From the NCBI GenBank assembly GCA_009712185.1, contig WASQ01000054.1:38010-102009 (forward strand): a stretch of 64,000 nt of DNA, given 5' to 3'. Each line of letters begins with the position of its first letter. Positions within the stretch are counted from its first letter, which is position 1. A model generated the notes under the pieces. The model was not told the DNA's origin and made no database searches. It saw only the letters and a list, made by a program, of their open reading frames with translations. Shown one piece after another: positions 27,114 through 35,647 of the stretch. The translations under genes and the position numbers were made by a program. The DNA comes from Telmatospirillum sp. GTDB lineage: Bacteria; Pseudomonadota; Alphaproteobacteria; Rhodospirillales; Magnetospirillaceae.

Positions 27114-27905
27114 TCAGCCGCGCGACCGGTCGAGGTGCATGCGGATCCCCCGGTCCCCGTCCGCCTCCAGCCCGGGACGCAGCTCCATCGACGGGATCAG
27201 ATAGTCGCCGCCGTTCTGATGCCGGTAGGGAATGGGCGGCGTCTCGGCCAGAGCCCGCATCCGCGCCCGGAGGTCCGAGGCCGTCCGGCGGAATCCCGCC
27301 TCATCCATGCGGTCGACGCGATAGGCGACGAACGCGGGCAACACCTCGAATCCCGGATAGTGCAGCATGCCATGGGTGATGGGGAACAGCAGGTCCTCGA
27401 TCGGCCCGTTGATTCCCCGTTCGCCATAATGTGATTCCCAGCCGCCGGCGGTCACGACCAGCATGGCCCGACGCCCGGCAAGATTTCCCTCGCCATAGCG
27501 GTCGCCCCACCGCCGGTCGCTGTGTTCACCGACGCCATAGGCGAAACCGCAGGCATAGACCCGTTCGATCCATCCCTTCAGAATCGCCGGCATCGAAAAC
27601 CACCACAGCGGAAACTGAAGGATCACCGTGTCGGCCCAGCGCAGTTTTTCGATCTCTCCGGCCACGTCGGCGGTGAGGCTGCCGGCGGCGAAGGCCTCAC
27701 GCGAGGCCTGGGCGACCCGCAGCCGTCCGCCGGAGGGCAGATCCGGAAAATCGTCGTGGTCGACCGTGGCCTTCCACTCCATCCGGTACAGGTCCGAAAT
27801 CCGCACCTCATGCCCATTGGCCTCCAGTTCCCGGACCGCCTCATCGCGCAAGGCCGCGTTCAGGGACCGGGGATCGGGATGGGCGAAAACAATCAGAACA
27901 TTCAT
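27114..27905 (-). CDS. NAD(P)H dehydrogenase (quinone), flavodoxin-like
   Basis: A 263-residue flavoprotein of the Flavodoxin_2 family (MdaB/KefF/NQO1 type), performing two-electron reduction of quinones. It begins with the beta-strand MNVLIVFAHPDPRSLNAALR and contains the active-site loop DTVILQFPLWWFSMPAILKG, then ERVYACGFAYG and VTAGGWESHYG. The length matches longer members such as the human NQO type. It is divergently arranged with a LysR-type regulator 130 bp away, the usual layout for an inducible quinone- or electrophile-responsive reductase. Confidence 0.9.
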   Translation of the reverse strand: MNVLIVFAHPDPRSLNAALRDEAVRELEANGHEVRISDLYRMEWKATVDHDDFPDLPSGGRLRVAQASREAFAAGSLTADVAGEIEKLRWADTVILQFPLWWFSMPAILKGWIERVYACGFAYGVGEHSDRRWGDRYGEGNLAGRRAMLVVTAGGWESHYGERGINGPIEDLLFPITHGMLHYPGFEVLPAFVAYRVDRMDEAGFRRTASDLRARMRALAETPPIPYRHQNGGDYLIPSMELRPGLEADGDRGIRMHLDRSRG

Positions 27906-28035
27906 CGACAGGTCATTCCCTTGCTGTTCCAGCGCCCGGAGGACCGCCAGTCGGGCGTCGCTCCGGGAGAGCAGACAGTAGGCGTCGCCCGGCGAAGCCG
28001 CTATAGATCATGAATGGATAGGATTATGCCGAAAA

Positions 28036-28956
28036 ATGGATAAATCAGCAGTCACACTGGAACGCATGCGGATCTTCGTCCGGATTGCCGAACGCGGCAA
28101 TCTGTCGGCGGTCGCGCGTGAGATGGGACTGGGGCAGTCGACCGTCACCCGCCAACTGGCCCTGCTGGAGCAGGCGGTCGGCGTCCCCCTGATCGCGCGC
28201 ACCACGCGGACGATCGCCCTGACCGGGGAAGGCGCCCGCTACTATGACGAATGTCTGCAAATTCTGCGTCTCATCGATCAGGCGGGAGAGGAGGCGCGCA
28301 CGGCGCGGGATGCCCCGGCCGGAACGGTCCGTCTGTCCTGCCCGGCCGCTTTCGGGGTGTTGCGGATCTGTCCGCTGATCTTCGCCTTTCAGGACCGCTA
28401 TCCGGACATCCGGGTCGACCTCGATCTGACCGACCAGCGGGTTGATCTGATCGCTGAAGGGTTCGATCTCGCCGTCCGTCTGGGGCCGTTGACCGAAAGC
28501 TCGCTGCGGCTGAAGCCGCTCGGGATCAGTCACCGTGTGATGGTGGCGTCGCCCGCCTATCTGGCCCGCCATGGACGGCCCGACCGCCCGTCGGACCTCA
28601 CCCGGCATGAGGGGCTGAGGATGTCGAACGTCGCCGGCAGCGACCGCCTCCTGTTCGACGGACCGGACGGACGCGGCGAGGCCGTCCCCTTCTCCGGCCG
28701 GCTGCTCGTTGATCACGGACTGGCGCTGCGCGAAGCCTTCATCGCGGGACGGGGAATCGGTCCGGCGCATCGCTGGCTGATTCAGGACCTCCTGGAGGAT
28801 GGCCGGCTGGAGGTGGTCATGGCGGACTACCGACTGACGCCAGTCCCGCTCAATCTGTTGCTGGCGCCGGAACGGGCCGCGATTTCCCGCGTCCGTCTGC
28901 TGGCGGATTTCCTGGCGGGGAGCACGCAGGGAATACCCGGGGTCAGTCGGCCGTGA
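28036..28956 (+). CDS. LysR-family transcriptional regulator
   Basis: A 306-residue LysR regulator. The winged helix-turn-helix occupies the first 60 residues (RMRIFVRIAERGNLSAVARE then MGLGQSTVTRQLALLEQAVG). The effector-binding domain from about 90 has LDLTDQRVDLIAEGFDLAVR and RLGPLTESSLRLKPL. It belongs to the branch with the FDLAVR motif. Divergent to the quinone reductase gene, which is its probable target. The ATG at 28036 lies in AT-rich sequence with no obvious ribosome site, so weak expression or a leaderless message is possible. Confidence 0.9.
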   Translation: MDKSAVTLERMRIFVRIAERGNLSAVAREMGLGQSTVTRQLALLEQAVGVPLIARTTRTIALTGEGARYYDECLQILRLIDQAGEEARTARDAPAGTVRLSCPAAFGVLRICPLIFAFQDRYPDIRVDLDLTDQRVDLIAEGFDLAVRLGPLTESSLRLKPLGISHRVMVASPAYLARHGRPDRPSDLTRHEGLRMSNVAGSDRLLFDGPDGRGEAVPFSGRLLVDHGLALREAFIAGRGIGPAHRWLIQDLLEDGRLEVVMADYRLTPVPLNLLLAPERAAISRVRLLADFLAGSTQGIPGVSRP

Positions 28957-29067
28957 TCGCCAGACCGACACACTTTGTCACTCTTTTCCCGTGTTCCGGA
29001 CAAAGATCCGCACAACCTTGCGACTAGGGTGTGCCCGTTCCCCCGTTCCCGAACAGGTTTGGAGACC

Positions 29068-29562
29068 ATGAAAGCCCTTTTCCGAGACACCGTCACCCCC
29101 GTCGCCGCCCTGCTTTTCCTGGTCATCGCGATGACCGGCGTGGCGATGTTCTTCCATCTGTCCCCGAATACCGTCCGGACAGCCCATGAATGGCTGGGGC
29201 TCGTTTTCGTCGCGGCCGGCGCCTGGCACGCGGTGAGGAATGCCAAGCCTCTTCTGTCCTATCTGCGCCGGCCAACCGCACGCAAGGGGCTGGCGATATC
29301 GGCCATCGCCGTCATCGCCACCATCGCCCTGACGGCCGCTCCCGACCAGCCCGGCCCGCGCCCCATCGTCAAAACCCTGGCGGGTGCCCCTTTGGGCACC
29401 GTGGCGGCGGCCCTGGGAACGGACGGCGGGACCGCCATCGCGCGACTGTCGCGTAACGGCGTCACCGCCCGGGCCGATCAGACCGTGGCGGACGTGGCAA
29501 AGGACGCCGCCCTGCCGGCGACGACCATTCTCACCATCGTCATGACGCCGTCGCCCCGCTGA
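29068..29562 (+). CDS. DUF4405-type membrane protein
   Basis: A 164-residue protein with three hydrophobic segments. The first two, around FRDTVTPVAALLFLVIAMTG and RTAHEWLGLVFVAAGAWHAV, carry the HEWLG and WHxxxN motifs of DUF4405 proteins, whose conserved histidines suggest heme or metal binding in the membrane. A third segment (about 78-92) is followed by a C-terminal periplasmic or cytoplasmic tail. The ATG at 29068 follows GGAGA. It lies upstream of the FNR-type box and the cyd locus, so a respiratory role would fit but is not shown. Confidence 0.72.
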   Translation: MKALFRDTVTPVAALLFLVIAMTGVAMFFHLSPNTVRTAHEWLGLVFVAAGAWHAVRNAKPLLSYLRRPTARKGLAISAIAVIATIALTAAPDQPGPRPIVKTLAGAPLGTVAAALGTDGGTAIARLSRNGVTARADQTVADVAKDAALPATTILTIVMTPSPR

Positions 29563-29607
29563 CCGCATCGGCCCCGCCGAAAAATCCCGGGCATCCGCCC
29601 ATTTAGA

Positions 29608-29621
29608 TTGATTCATATCAA
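29608..29621. promoter_or_regulatory. FNR/FixK-type binding site
   Basis: TTGATTCATATCAA is a perfect match to the TTGAT-N4-ATCAA consensus of FNR, Anr and FixK regulators. It lies 94 bp upstream of the DUF2946 gene and about 930 bp upstream of cydA. The likely meaning is low-oxygen induction of the DUF2946-cydP-cydABX genes. Confidence 0.8.
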
Positions 29622-29714
29622 TGCGCCCGCCGCGTGCAATGACCGAAGCTTTGCCAGTGGTGTGAAGGTTGGCCGGTAACGCCCCGTCACACCGTGGGGA
29701 ACGGGCCGAGGGGC

Positions 29715-30164
29715 ATGCGGATCAGGACCTACGACACCGTCTGCGACGCGGATGTGGGACGGGTCAGACGCCGGTGGGCGTCGTGGCTCGGGTTGGGTCT
29801 GCTGTACCTCAATCTGCTGGCGGCGGCGGCAACCCCGCCCTCGCCGCACGGCTCGGTTCCCCTGTTCGCCCGCGATCTGTTCCAGTCGGACAGGATCATC
29901 GTCTGCACCGCCTCCGGAATGGTGGTGGTGGACAGCGCCGGCCGGCCGGTCGACGACGGCAGGCACCGCACGTCGCACGACGAATTCTGCGTCTTCTGCC
30001 TGCCCTTGCTGCATTCGGGAACGGATGTGCCGGCTTTGGCGGTGGTTCTTGCCCCGCCCTTGCTGCCCGCCGGATCCATGGTCTTCGCCGACCATCACCG
30101 GATCCCGGCCCGCCCGTCAGCCTTCAGTCTGCAACCCGTCCGGGCTCCTCCGCCGACCGCCTGA
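29715..30164 (+). CDS. DUF2946-like secreted cysteine protein
   Basis: A 149-residue protein with a basic N-terminus and one hydrophobic segment (WASWLGLGLLYLNLLAAAA), probably a signal anchor. The mature part has the DUF2946 pattern: IIVCTASGMVVVDSAG, then HRTSHDEFCVFCLPLL with a CxxC pair, and a C-terminal segment with HH. Members are often found near copper or respiratory oxidase genes. Start ATG 29715 follows GAGGGG; a GTG-like start seven codons earlier is less likely. It is the first gene after the FNR-type box, 148 bp before the small cyd subunit gene. Confidence 0.68.
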   Translation: MRIRTYDTVCDADVGRVRRRWASWLGLGLLYLNLLAAAATPPSPHGSVPLFARDLFQSDRIIVCTASGMVVVDSAGRPVDDGRHRTSHDEFCVFCLPLLHSGTDVPALAVVLAPPLLPAGSMVFADHHRIPARPSAFSLQPVRAPPPTA

Positions 30165-30312
30165 CCCGATCTCGTCCAGGGCCGTCGCCGGTCCCGTTCC
30201 GCCGGGACGGGACCGGAAGCGGCCGGATCGACCTGCCCCCTGTTCCGGCCCGGATGGCGTCTTCGCCCCCCCGGCGCCGGCCAGAGCGGCGATATCGGAG
30301 GCGCGTCACGCC

Positions 30313-30543
30313 ATGTCACCGTTGCTTTCCAGCCTTGCCGGCTTCCTGTCGGCGGGATTGAGGCCGTCTACGCCCTTGTCGAGGGCCGTGGTCACGGTCC
30401 TCGTCGCGAAACTTTGCGCCGTGGTGGCGATGCGCCTGTTCCTGTTCAACGACGGCACCATCCCCGATGCGGGCGCGGCCACCCGGCTGCATCTCCTCGG
30501 GGGCGCGGCCGTCGCAAGCGAAAGATCCATCCGCAATGACTGA
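30313..30543 (+). CDS. CydP-like small subunit of cytochrome bd oxidase
   Basis: A 76-residue protein with a central transmembrane segment: PLSRAVVTVLVAKLCAVVAM followed by RLFLFNDG. The Arg/Lys-flanked helix ending in an aromatic FLF-type motif, and its position before cydA, match the putative small subunit CydP described for some bd oxidases. It overlaps the cydA start by 8 bp, so translation is probably coupled. The assignment rests on size, topology and context and not on a strong motif. Confidence 0.6.
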   Translation: MSPLLSSLAGFLSAGLRPSTPLSRAVVTVLVAKLCAVVAMRLFLFNDGTIPDAGAATRLHLLGGAAVASERSIRND

Positions 30544-32101
30544 GATGTTGGATCCCACCGGCCTGTCGCGCCTCCAGTTCGCGCTGACGGCGCTCTATCA
30601 CTTTCTGTTCGTTCCCCTGACGCTGGGGCTGTCGCTGCTGCTGGCGATCATGGAAAGCGCCTATGTGATGACCGGACGGACCATCTGGCGGGACATGACC
30701 CGCTTCTGGGGCAAGCTGTTCGGCATCAATTTCGCCATGGGGGTCGCGACCGGGATCACCATGGAGTTCCAGTTCGGCACCAACTGGTCCTATTACGCTC
30801 ATTATGTCGGCGACATTTTCGGCGCGCCTCTGGCCATCGAGGGACTGATGGCGTTCTTCCTGGAATCGACCTTTGTCGGCCTGTTTTTCTTCGGCTGGGA
30901 CCGGCTGTCGAAGATCGGCCATCTGGTGGTGACATGGCTGGTCGCCATCGGCTCGAACCTGTCGGCGCTCTGGATCCTCATCGCCAATGGCTGGATGCAG
31001 AACCCGGTCGGGGCCGCCTTCAATCCCGCGACCATGCGGATGGAACTGACCTCCTTCGGACAGTTGCTGTTCAATCCGGTGGCCCAGGCCAAGTTCGTCC
31101 ACACGGTCAGCGGCGGCTATGTGGTGGGCGCCATTTTCGTCCTCGCCATCAGTTCCTATTACCTGCTGAACGGGCGCCATGCCGGATTCGCGCGCCGCTC
31201 GATCATCGTCGCCTCCGCCTTCGGACTGGCCTCGGCCCTGTCCGCCGCGGTGCTGGGCGACGAAAGCGGCTATTCCGTCTCAGAGCATCAGAAGATGAAG
31301 CTGGCCGCCATGGAGGCCATGTGGACCACCGAACCGGCGCCGGCCGGCTTCACCGCTTTTGCCCTGCCGGATCCGGATCACCACCAGAATCGGCTGGAAA
31401 TCAGGATTCCCTGGCTGCTGGGACTGATCGCGACCCGGTCCGCCGACACCGAACTGCCGGGTATCGAGGATCTGGTGGCGAAAGCGGGTCAGAGGATCCG
31501 CACCGGTCTTCTGGCCTATGACGCGCTGGAACGGCTGCGCCAGACCCCCGGCGACACGGCCGCCCTGGCAACGGTCTCGGCACATGCCGCCGATCTCGGG
31601 CACGCGCTTTTGCTGAAGCGCTATGTCGACGACCCCCGTCTGGCCGATGACGCCACCATCGCCCGGGCCGCGGCGGATACGGTTCCGGCGGTGCCCCCCC
31701 TGTTCTGGTCATTCCGCCTGATGGTGGCCCTGGGGGTCTGCTTCATCCTGCTGACGGGAACGGTGTTCTGGTACGCCTGCCACCGCGATTTCTCCCGCCG
31801 CTGGCTGTTGAAGGCCTGCCTCTGGGCGCTGCCGCTTCCCTGGATCGCCTGCGAACTGGGCTGGTTCGTGGCGGAATACGGCCGTCAACCCTGGTCGATC
31901 GACGGGATCCTGCCGACCTTCCTCGCCGGCTCGTCGGTTTCGAGCGGACAGGTCCTGTTTTCGCTGGCGGGGTTCGTCCTGTTCTATTCGTCGCTGGCCG
32001 TGGTCGATGTGCTGCTGATGCGCAAATACGTCCTGATGGGACCGGTCCAGGCCCTCGGCATCGCGACGGACGCCCGAAACCCCGCCCTGGCCGCGCGATA
32101 A
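30536..32101 (+). CDS. cydA: Cytochrome bd ubiquinol oxidase subunit I
   Basis: A 521-residue membrane protein carrying hemes b558, b595 and d, which oxidises ubiquinol and reduces oxygen with high affinity. Recognisable blocks are RLQFALTALYHFLFVPLTLG with the first axial His, the NFAMGVATGITMEFQFGTNW segment, and KMKLAAMEAMW. In the quinol-binding Q-loop region lies LEIRIPWLLGLIA. GRQPWSIDGILPT is the invariant GRQPW motif near the C-terminus. Length is that of standard CydA. It is followed 11 bp later by cydB. Confidence 0.97.
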   Translation: MTEMLDPTGLSRLQFALTALYHFLFVPLTLGLSLLLAIMESAYVMTGRTIWRDMTRFWGKLFGINFAMGVATGITMEFQFGTNWSYYAHYVGDIFGAPLAIEGLMAFFLESTFVGLFFFGWDRLSKIGHLVVTWLVAIGSNLSALWILIANGWMQNPVGAAFNPATMRMELTSFGQLLFNPVAQAKFVHTVSGGYVVGAIFVLAISSYYLLNGRHAGFARRSIIVASAFGLASALSAAVLGDESGYSVSEHQKMKLAAMEAMWTTEPAPAGFTAFALPDPDHHQNRLEIRIPWLLGLIATRSADTELPGIEDLVAKAGQRIRTGLLAYDALERLRQTPGDTAALATVSAHAADLGHALLLKRYVDDPRLADDATIARAAADTVPAVPPLFWSFRLMVALGVCFILLTGTVFWYACHRDFSRRWLLKACLWALPLPWIACELGWFVAEYGRQPWSIDGILPTFLAGSSVSSGQVLFSLAGFVLFYSSLAVVDVLLMRKYVLMGPVQALGIATDARNPALAAR

Positions 32102-32112
32102 GGAGACCGGAC

Positions 32113-33264
32113 ATGACTCTTCCTTTGGACTACGACATCCTGCGCCTGATCTGGTGGCTGTTCCTGGGTGTGCTGCTGATCGGGTTCGCCATCATGGACG
32201 GCTTCGACCTCGGGGTGGCGACCCTGCTGCCCTTCGTCGCACGTTCCGACATCGAGCGGCGGGTCGCGATCAATACCGTGGGACCCGTCTGGGACGGCAA
32301 TCAGGTCTGGCTGATCCTTGGCGCGGGGGCGATCTTCGCCGCCTGGCCGACGATCTATGCCACCGCCTTTTCCGGCTTTTACATCGCTCTGTTCCTGGTG
32401 CTGGCCAGCCTGATCCTGCGGCCCACCGGATTCGATTTCCGCAACAAGATCGGGGACGCGCGCTGGCGCAGCTTCTGGGATTGGGCATTGTGCGCTGGGG
32501 GGCTGGTGCCATCCCTCGTGTTCGGGGTGGCCTTCGGCAATCTGTTGCAGGGCGTCCCCTTCAGGATCGACCCCACCATGCGGATCTTCTACGAAGGCGG
32601 CGGCCTCTTCGAACTTTTGAATCCCTTCGGCCTGGTGGCCGGTATGGTCTCTCTTGCCATGCTGACCACCCATGGCGCGGTCTATTTGACGCTGAAGGGG
32701 GATGGTCCGGTCAAGGACCGGGCGCGGCGGATCGCGATGACCGGGGCCCTGGCAACGCTGGTCCTGTTCGCTCTGGCGGGCCTCTGGCAAGCTCTGGCGA
32801 TCGACGGTTACGTCCTCCAGCACGCCGCGGCCCCGGATGGCCCCTCCAACCCGTTGCTGAAAGAGGTCGTCCGCCAGAAGGGCGCCTGGCTCGCCAATTA
32901 TGGCCGCCATCCCTGGATGACGCTGGCTCCGGCCATCGGTCTCTTCGCACCGGTCGCCACCGCCCTGTTGATCCGCGCCGGCAGGACGCTGGCCGCATTC
33001 GTGACAAGCGCGCTCACGCTTTTCGGCGTCATCGCCACGGCGGGGGTCAGCATGTTCCCGTTCCTGATGCCCTCCAGCATCGCGCCGGCGGCCAGCCTGA
33101 CGGTCTGGGACGCCTCCTCCAGCCAGCGGACCCTGTTTGTCATGCTGGTGGCGACGCTGGTCCTGCTTCCCCTCGTCATCGCCTACACCGGGTTCGTCTT
33201 CCGGGTCCTCAAGGGGCCGGTCACGGCGGACCGCATCCGGTCCAACCCGACCGGCCATTATTGA
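32113..33264 (+). CDS. cydB: Cytochrome bd ubiquinol oxidase subunit II
   Basis: A 383-residue polytopic membrane protein that partners CydA. It begins with LIWWLFLGVLLIGFAIMDGF and DLGVATLLPF, then VGPVWDGNQVWLILGAGAIF AAWP, all CydB hallmarks. A later block, MVSLAMLTTHGAVYLTLKGD, and the C-terminal SSSQRTLFVMLVATLVLLPL are also typical. AGGAGA precedes its start. It belongs to the run cydP-like, cydA, cydB, cydX and shares their probable FNR-type control. Confidence 0.97.
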   Translation: MTLPLDYDILRLIWWLFLGVLLIGFAIMDGFDLGVATLLPFVARSDIERRVAINTVGPVWDGNQVWLILGAGAIFAAWPTIYATAFSGFYIALFLVLASLILRPTGFDFRNKIGDARWRSFWDWALCAGGLVPSLVFGVAFGNLLQGVPFRIDPTMRIFYEGGGLFELLNPFGLVAGMVSLAMLTTHGAVYLTLKGDGPVKDRARRIAMTGALATLVLFALAGLWQALAIDGYVLQHAAAPDGPSNPLLKEVVRQKGAWLANYGRHPWMTLAPAIGLFAPVATALLIRAGRTLAAFVTSALTLFGVIATAGVSMFPFLMPSSIAPAASLTVWDASSSQRTLFVMLVATLVLLPLVIAYTGFVFRVLKGPVTADRIRSNPTGHY

Positions 33265-33281
33265 AAAGGGAGGAGCGACAG

Positions 33282-33389
33282 ATGTGGTATTTCACCTGGA
33301 TTCTCGGACTGGGCTTCGCCTGCGGGGCCGGCATCCTGAACGCGGTCTGGCATGAGCATCATCTGCCGGACGAAGACGTGACCGAATGA
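33282..33389 (+). CDS. cydX: Cytochrome bd oxidase small subunit CydX
   Basis: A 35-residue single-helix protein (MWYFTWILGLGFACGAGILN, then AVWHEHH). The WYFTWILG...FA start is the conserved CydX/YbgT signature. The peptide stabilises the heme-bearing CydAB complex. It starts 17 bp after cydB and is preceded by GGGAGGAG. Confidence 0.95.
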   Translation: MWYFTWILGLGFACGAGILNAVWHEHHLPDEDVTE

Positions 33390-33472
33390 GGGCTGCGGGT
33401 CCGGTCGCCACCGGGTGTCCGGACCCGCCTGCGCTTTCCCTCAGACAGGGAGAACAGACAGGGAGAACAGAC

Positions 33473-33817
33473 ATGGGACCATCCCTCTGGTCCATCCGGA
33501 CCGACACCGCCGGCACCATCATCGTCCTGGCCGCCTCCGAGCGGGAAGCCCGGGAAATCCTCACATTGCTCGGCGACCATGGGGATCTGCCGGATCGGAC
33601 CGACGCGATCGAAATCCGCCCCTGCGGCCGTCAGGAGGCAGACACACTGTTACGCGAGGCCAGGGACCTGGGCGTCGCCGGCAGCTTTTTCGCCCGCACC
33701 GGCAATGGCGCCTTTCTGACCCGGCTCGGCCGTTACCGCCGCAAACCGCCGGGACGGCGGCTTGCAGGGCGGCTGTCACGGTCGCGATCGCATCATCCCC
33801 AGGAAAGCGCGGCCTGA
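33473..33817 (+). CDS. Hypothetical protein downstream of cydX
   Basis: A 114-residue protein without recognised domain, signal peptide or membrane segment. The first 80 residues look like a small alpha/beta domain (TIIVLAASEREAREILTLLG). The C-terminus is very basic (RRKPPGRRLAGRLSRSRSHH), which could bind nucleic acid or simply be disordered. The ribosome site is doubled: ACAGGGAGAACAG occurs twice in tandem at about 33444-33471. It ends just before a strong terminator, so it is probably the last gene of the cyd transcript. Confidence 0.6.
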   Translation: MGPSLWSIRTDTAGTIIVLAASEREAREILTLLGDHGDLPDRTDAIEIRPCGRQEADTLLREARDLGVAGSFFARTGNGAFLTRLGRYRRKPPGRRLAGRLSRSRSHHPQESAA

Positions 33818-33834
33818 CGGAGCGGCCTGTCCCG

Positions 33835-33871
33835 ATTGAACCGCCGCCCATCGGAGAGGCGGCGGTTCAAT
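33835..33871 (+). terminator. Terminator hairpin after the cyd locus
   Basis: ATTGAACCGCCGCC (33835-33848) pairs perfectly with GGCGGCGGTTCAAT (33858-33871) around a 9-nt loop. The 14-bp stem lies 17 bp after the last gene of the locus. Confidence 0.7.
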
Positions 33872-34095
33872 CGTCAGGGGGCGTCCTTTGGGGGGGAACC
33901 AGGGGCGCTCCCGCCGACGGAGGTCACGAGAGAGGACTCCGTTGTCACAGAAACCATTCAGAATTGTCACAGGCCCAAAAAATACAACCGTGATAAGAGC
34001 CTCGGGATCGCGTCTTCCGGTCGAGGAGCTCTGCCGCCGGGTCCGGCTTCCGGCACCACTCTCTCCCGGGACGCCTTTCCTGTGTGGGGATCGCC

Positions 34096-35103
34096 ATGAT
34101 TTTCGGTCATCACGTCCTGGACGGACAGGCCTGCCGGACCGGCGGGGCCGTCGCCTATTCGACGGCCGCGGTGAGGGAGGTCGCCATTGCCTCCGCCTGC
34201 GGTTTCCAACTGGTCGGGTTTCCCAATGCGCGTCCGCTGCGGCGTTCTCCCGCGCTGGATCGGGACCGCTATCAGCGTCTCCGCCAGATCCTTTCGTTGA
34301 GCGAAGACACGGCCCGCAAGCTGCGGGCCTACATCGCCAGCCAAACTCCTCATGAACGGGATGGCCGGCGTCCCAGGGTGGTACCGGCCGGTTTCACGAT
34401 GCCGCGTTCCTATGGCAATGACGAAACGGCGCGGATCGGGGCGGCGTTGTTGAGCCAGGGCCTGATCGGCCTGCGCGGTTCGACGCGGCAGGAGGGCGTC
34501 GTTCTGCCCCTGGTGCCGGGTGGCGATTTGAAGTTGTCCCAATCAGGATTGCATTTCCTGTTCCAGCGCGAAGTCTGGAGGGGGCGCAGCGAACATCTCC
34601 ATTGGCCCGGCGGGCCGAGTGGCGTCACCATCGGCCCCGGTTACGATATGAATGGTGCCCGTGACGGCAAAGAGGAGGTTATTGCCGCGCTGACGGCAAT
34701 TGGGGTTGATCGTGCGAAAGCGATGATGGCTTCTGAAGGCTTCGGCTTGCCGCCTCTCAAAGCCAAAAAATTCGCAGAAGACAATAAAAATTTGATCACA
34801 TTGACAGACTTTCAACAAGAGCAGCTTTTACAACATACGCTTCCGAGATATGAGAAAAATGCGAACCAATCCCTGAACATGGATATTAAGAAAAGGCTGT
34901 TTATCCATGAGTTCGACGCACTGGTGTCGTTCACCTATAACCACGGAAGCCTCGGAAGAACAACGTTGCTATGCCAGGCAGTGAACGGCGGTCGGCTCGA
35001 TGATGTTTCAATTGACCAAGGGTTCAATCAATACAAACCTGGCATCGACCAAAACCGCCGATCGATGGAAATCCGCCTGTTCACACGGGGAATGTATCTA
35101 TGA
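34096..35103 (+). CDS. Pesticin-like muramidase (lysozyme-fold) effector candidate
   Basis: A 335-residue protein with a C-terminal lysozyme-like domain from about residue 150. The diagnostic block is LHFLFQREVWRGRSEHLHWP followed by GGPSGVTIGPGYDMNGARDG, as in pesticin and T4-lysozyme-related muramidases, with the catalytic Glu in the first part and the Thr/Asp region in the second. A later match, ALVSFTYNHGSLG, also fits. The first 150 residues have no recognised domain and no signal peptide, and may direct export. Its stop overlaps the next start by 4 bp (ATGA). The 3' half is visibly more AT-rich than the surroundings, suggesting transfer. Confidence 0.75.
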   Translation: MIFGHHVLDGQACRTGGAVAYSTAAVREVAIASACGFQLVGFPNARPLRRSPALDRDRYQRLRQILSLSEDTARKLRAYIASQTPHERDGRRPRVVPAGFTMPRSYGNDETARIGAALLSQGLIGLRGSTRQEGVVLPLVPGGDLKLSQSGLHFLFQREVWRGRSEHLHWPGGPSGVTIGPGYDMNGARDGKEEVIAALTAIGVDRAKAMMASEGFGLPPLKAKKFAEDNKNLITLTDFQQEQLLQHTLPRYEKNANQSLNMDIKKRLFIHEFDALVSFTYNHGSLGRTTLLCQAVNGGRLDDVSIDQGFNQYKPGIDQNRRSMEIRLFTRGMYL

Positions 35104-35618
35104 AGGCAGGTTCTATTCTGTTCGCAATAGTGCCCCTGCTGCTTCCTTGTGCCGGAACTGCGGCTGAGATACCCAACTGGCTGCTAGGGGATTGGATCGT
35201 TACCAAGGTTTATCAGGCCGGCGAAGATGTGGTCCGGTATCAGGAACCAGAAGCCGAACCCGTTGTTCGACTGACTGGCAAGACCATGACGGTGGAGCCT
35301 AATCGCCTTTCACTGGGAGGAGAGGTCTGCGCCGATATCAGCGTCAGAAAGAGACGCGACACCATCCGCCATCTCGTAAAAGATGTAGAGCTTGGAGCGG
35401 AACCCGAGATTTTTGGCCTCACACCGCGACCGGGCCGTCTTCCGTATTTGGAGATAAATTGTGGACGGTCGTTGACCGAGGAGAAGGACGGACAGGATGA
35501 CAGGCACATCAATTATATCGATTGGATCGTCATTCCGAACGGCCACGACAAAATTGACCTGATGTTCATGGGTCCTTGTTACGTCGAGTTGCGCCGCAAG
35601 GAAAAACCGGAGTCGTGA
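35100..35618 (+). CDS. Secreted protein, putative muramidase immunity
   Basis: A 172-residue protein with a Sec signal (MKAGSILFAIVPLLLPCAGTAA), so the mature form is periplasmic. The mature part begins EIPNWLLGDWIVTKVYQAGE, reminiscent of small lipocalin-like or beta-barrel proteins, and has three cysteines. No catalytic motif is seen. The 4-bp overlap with the muramidase gene implies coupled translation, and periplasmic location is where protection from a wall hydrolase would be needed. The immunity role is inferred from layout alone. Confidence 0.65.
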   Translation: MKAGSILFAIVPLLLPCAGTAAEIPNWLLGDWIVTKVYQAGEDVVRYQEPEAEPVVRLTGKTMTVEPNRLSLGGEVCADISVRKRRDTIRHLVKDVELGAEPEIFGLTPRPGRLPYLEINCGRSLTEEKDGQDDRHINYIDWIVIPNGHDKIDLMFMGPCYVELRRKEKPES

Positions 35619-35647
35619 CCGTGTGACGGGGGCGGGGCCGGCCGGCA

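Noticed and set aside
33400..33475. Tandem ACAGGGAGAACAG repeat as a start of a CRISPR-like array
   Set aside because: Only two adjacent copies without spacers exist; it is a duplicated ribosome-binding segment.
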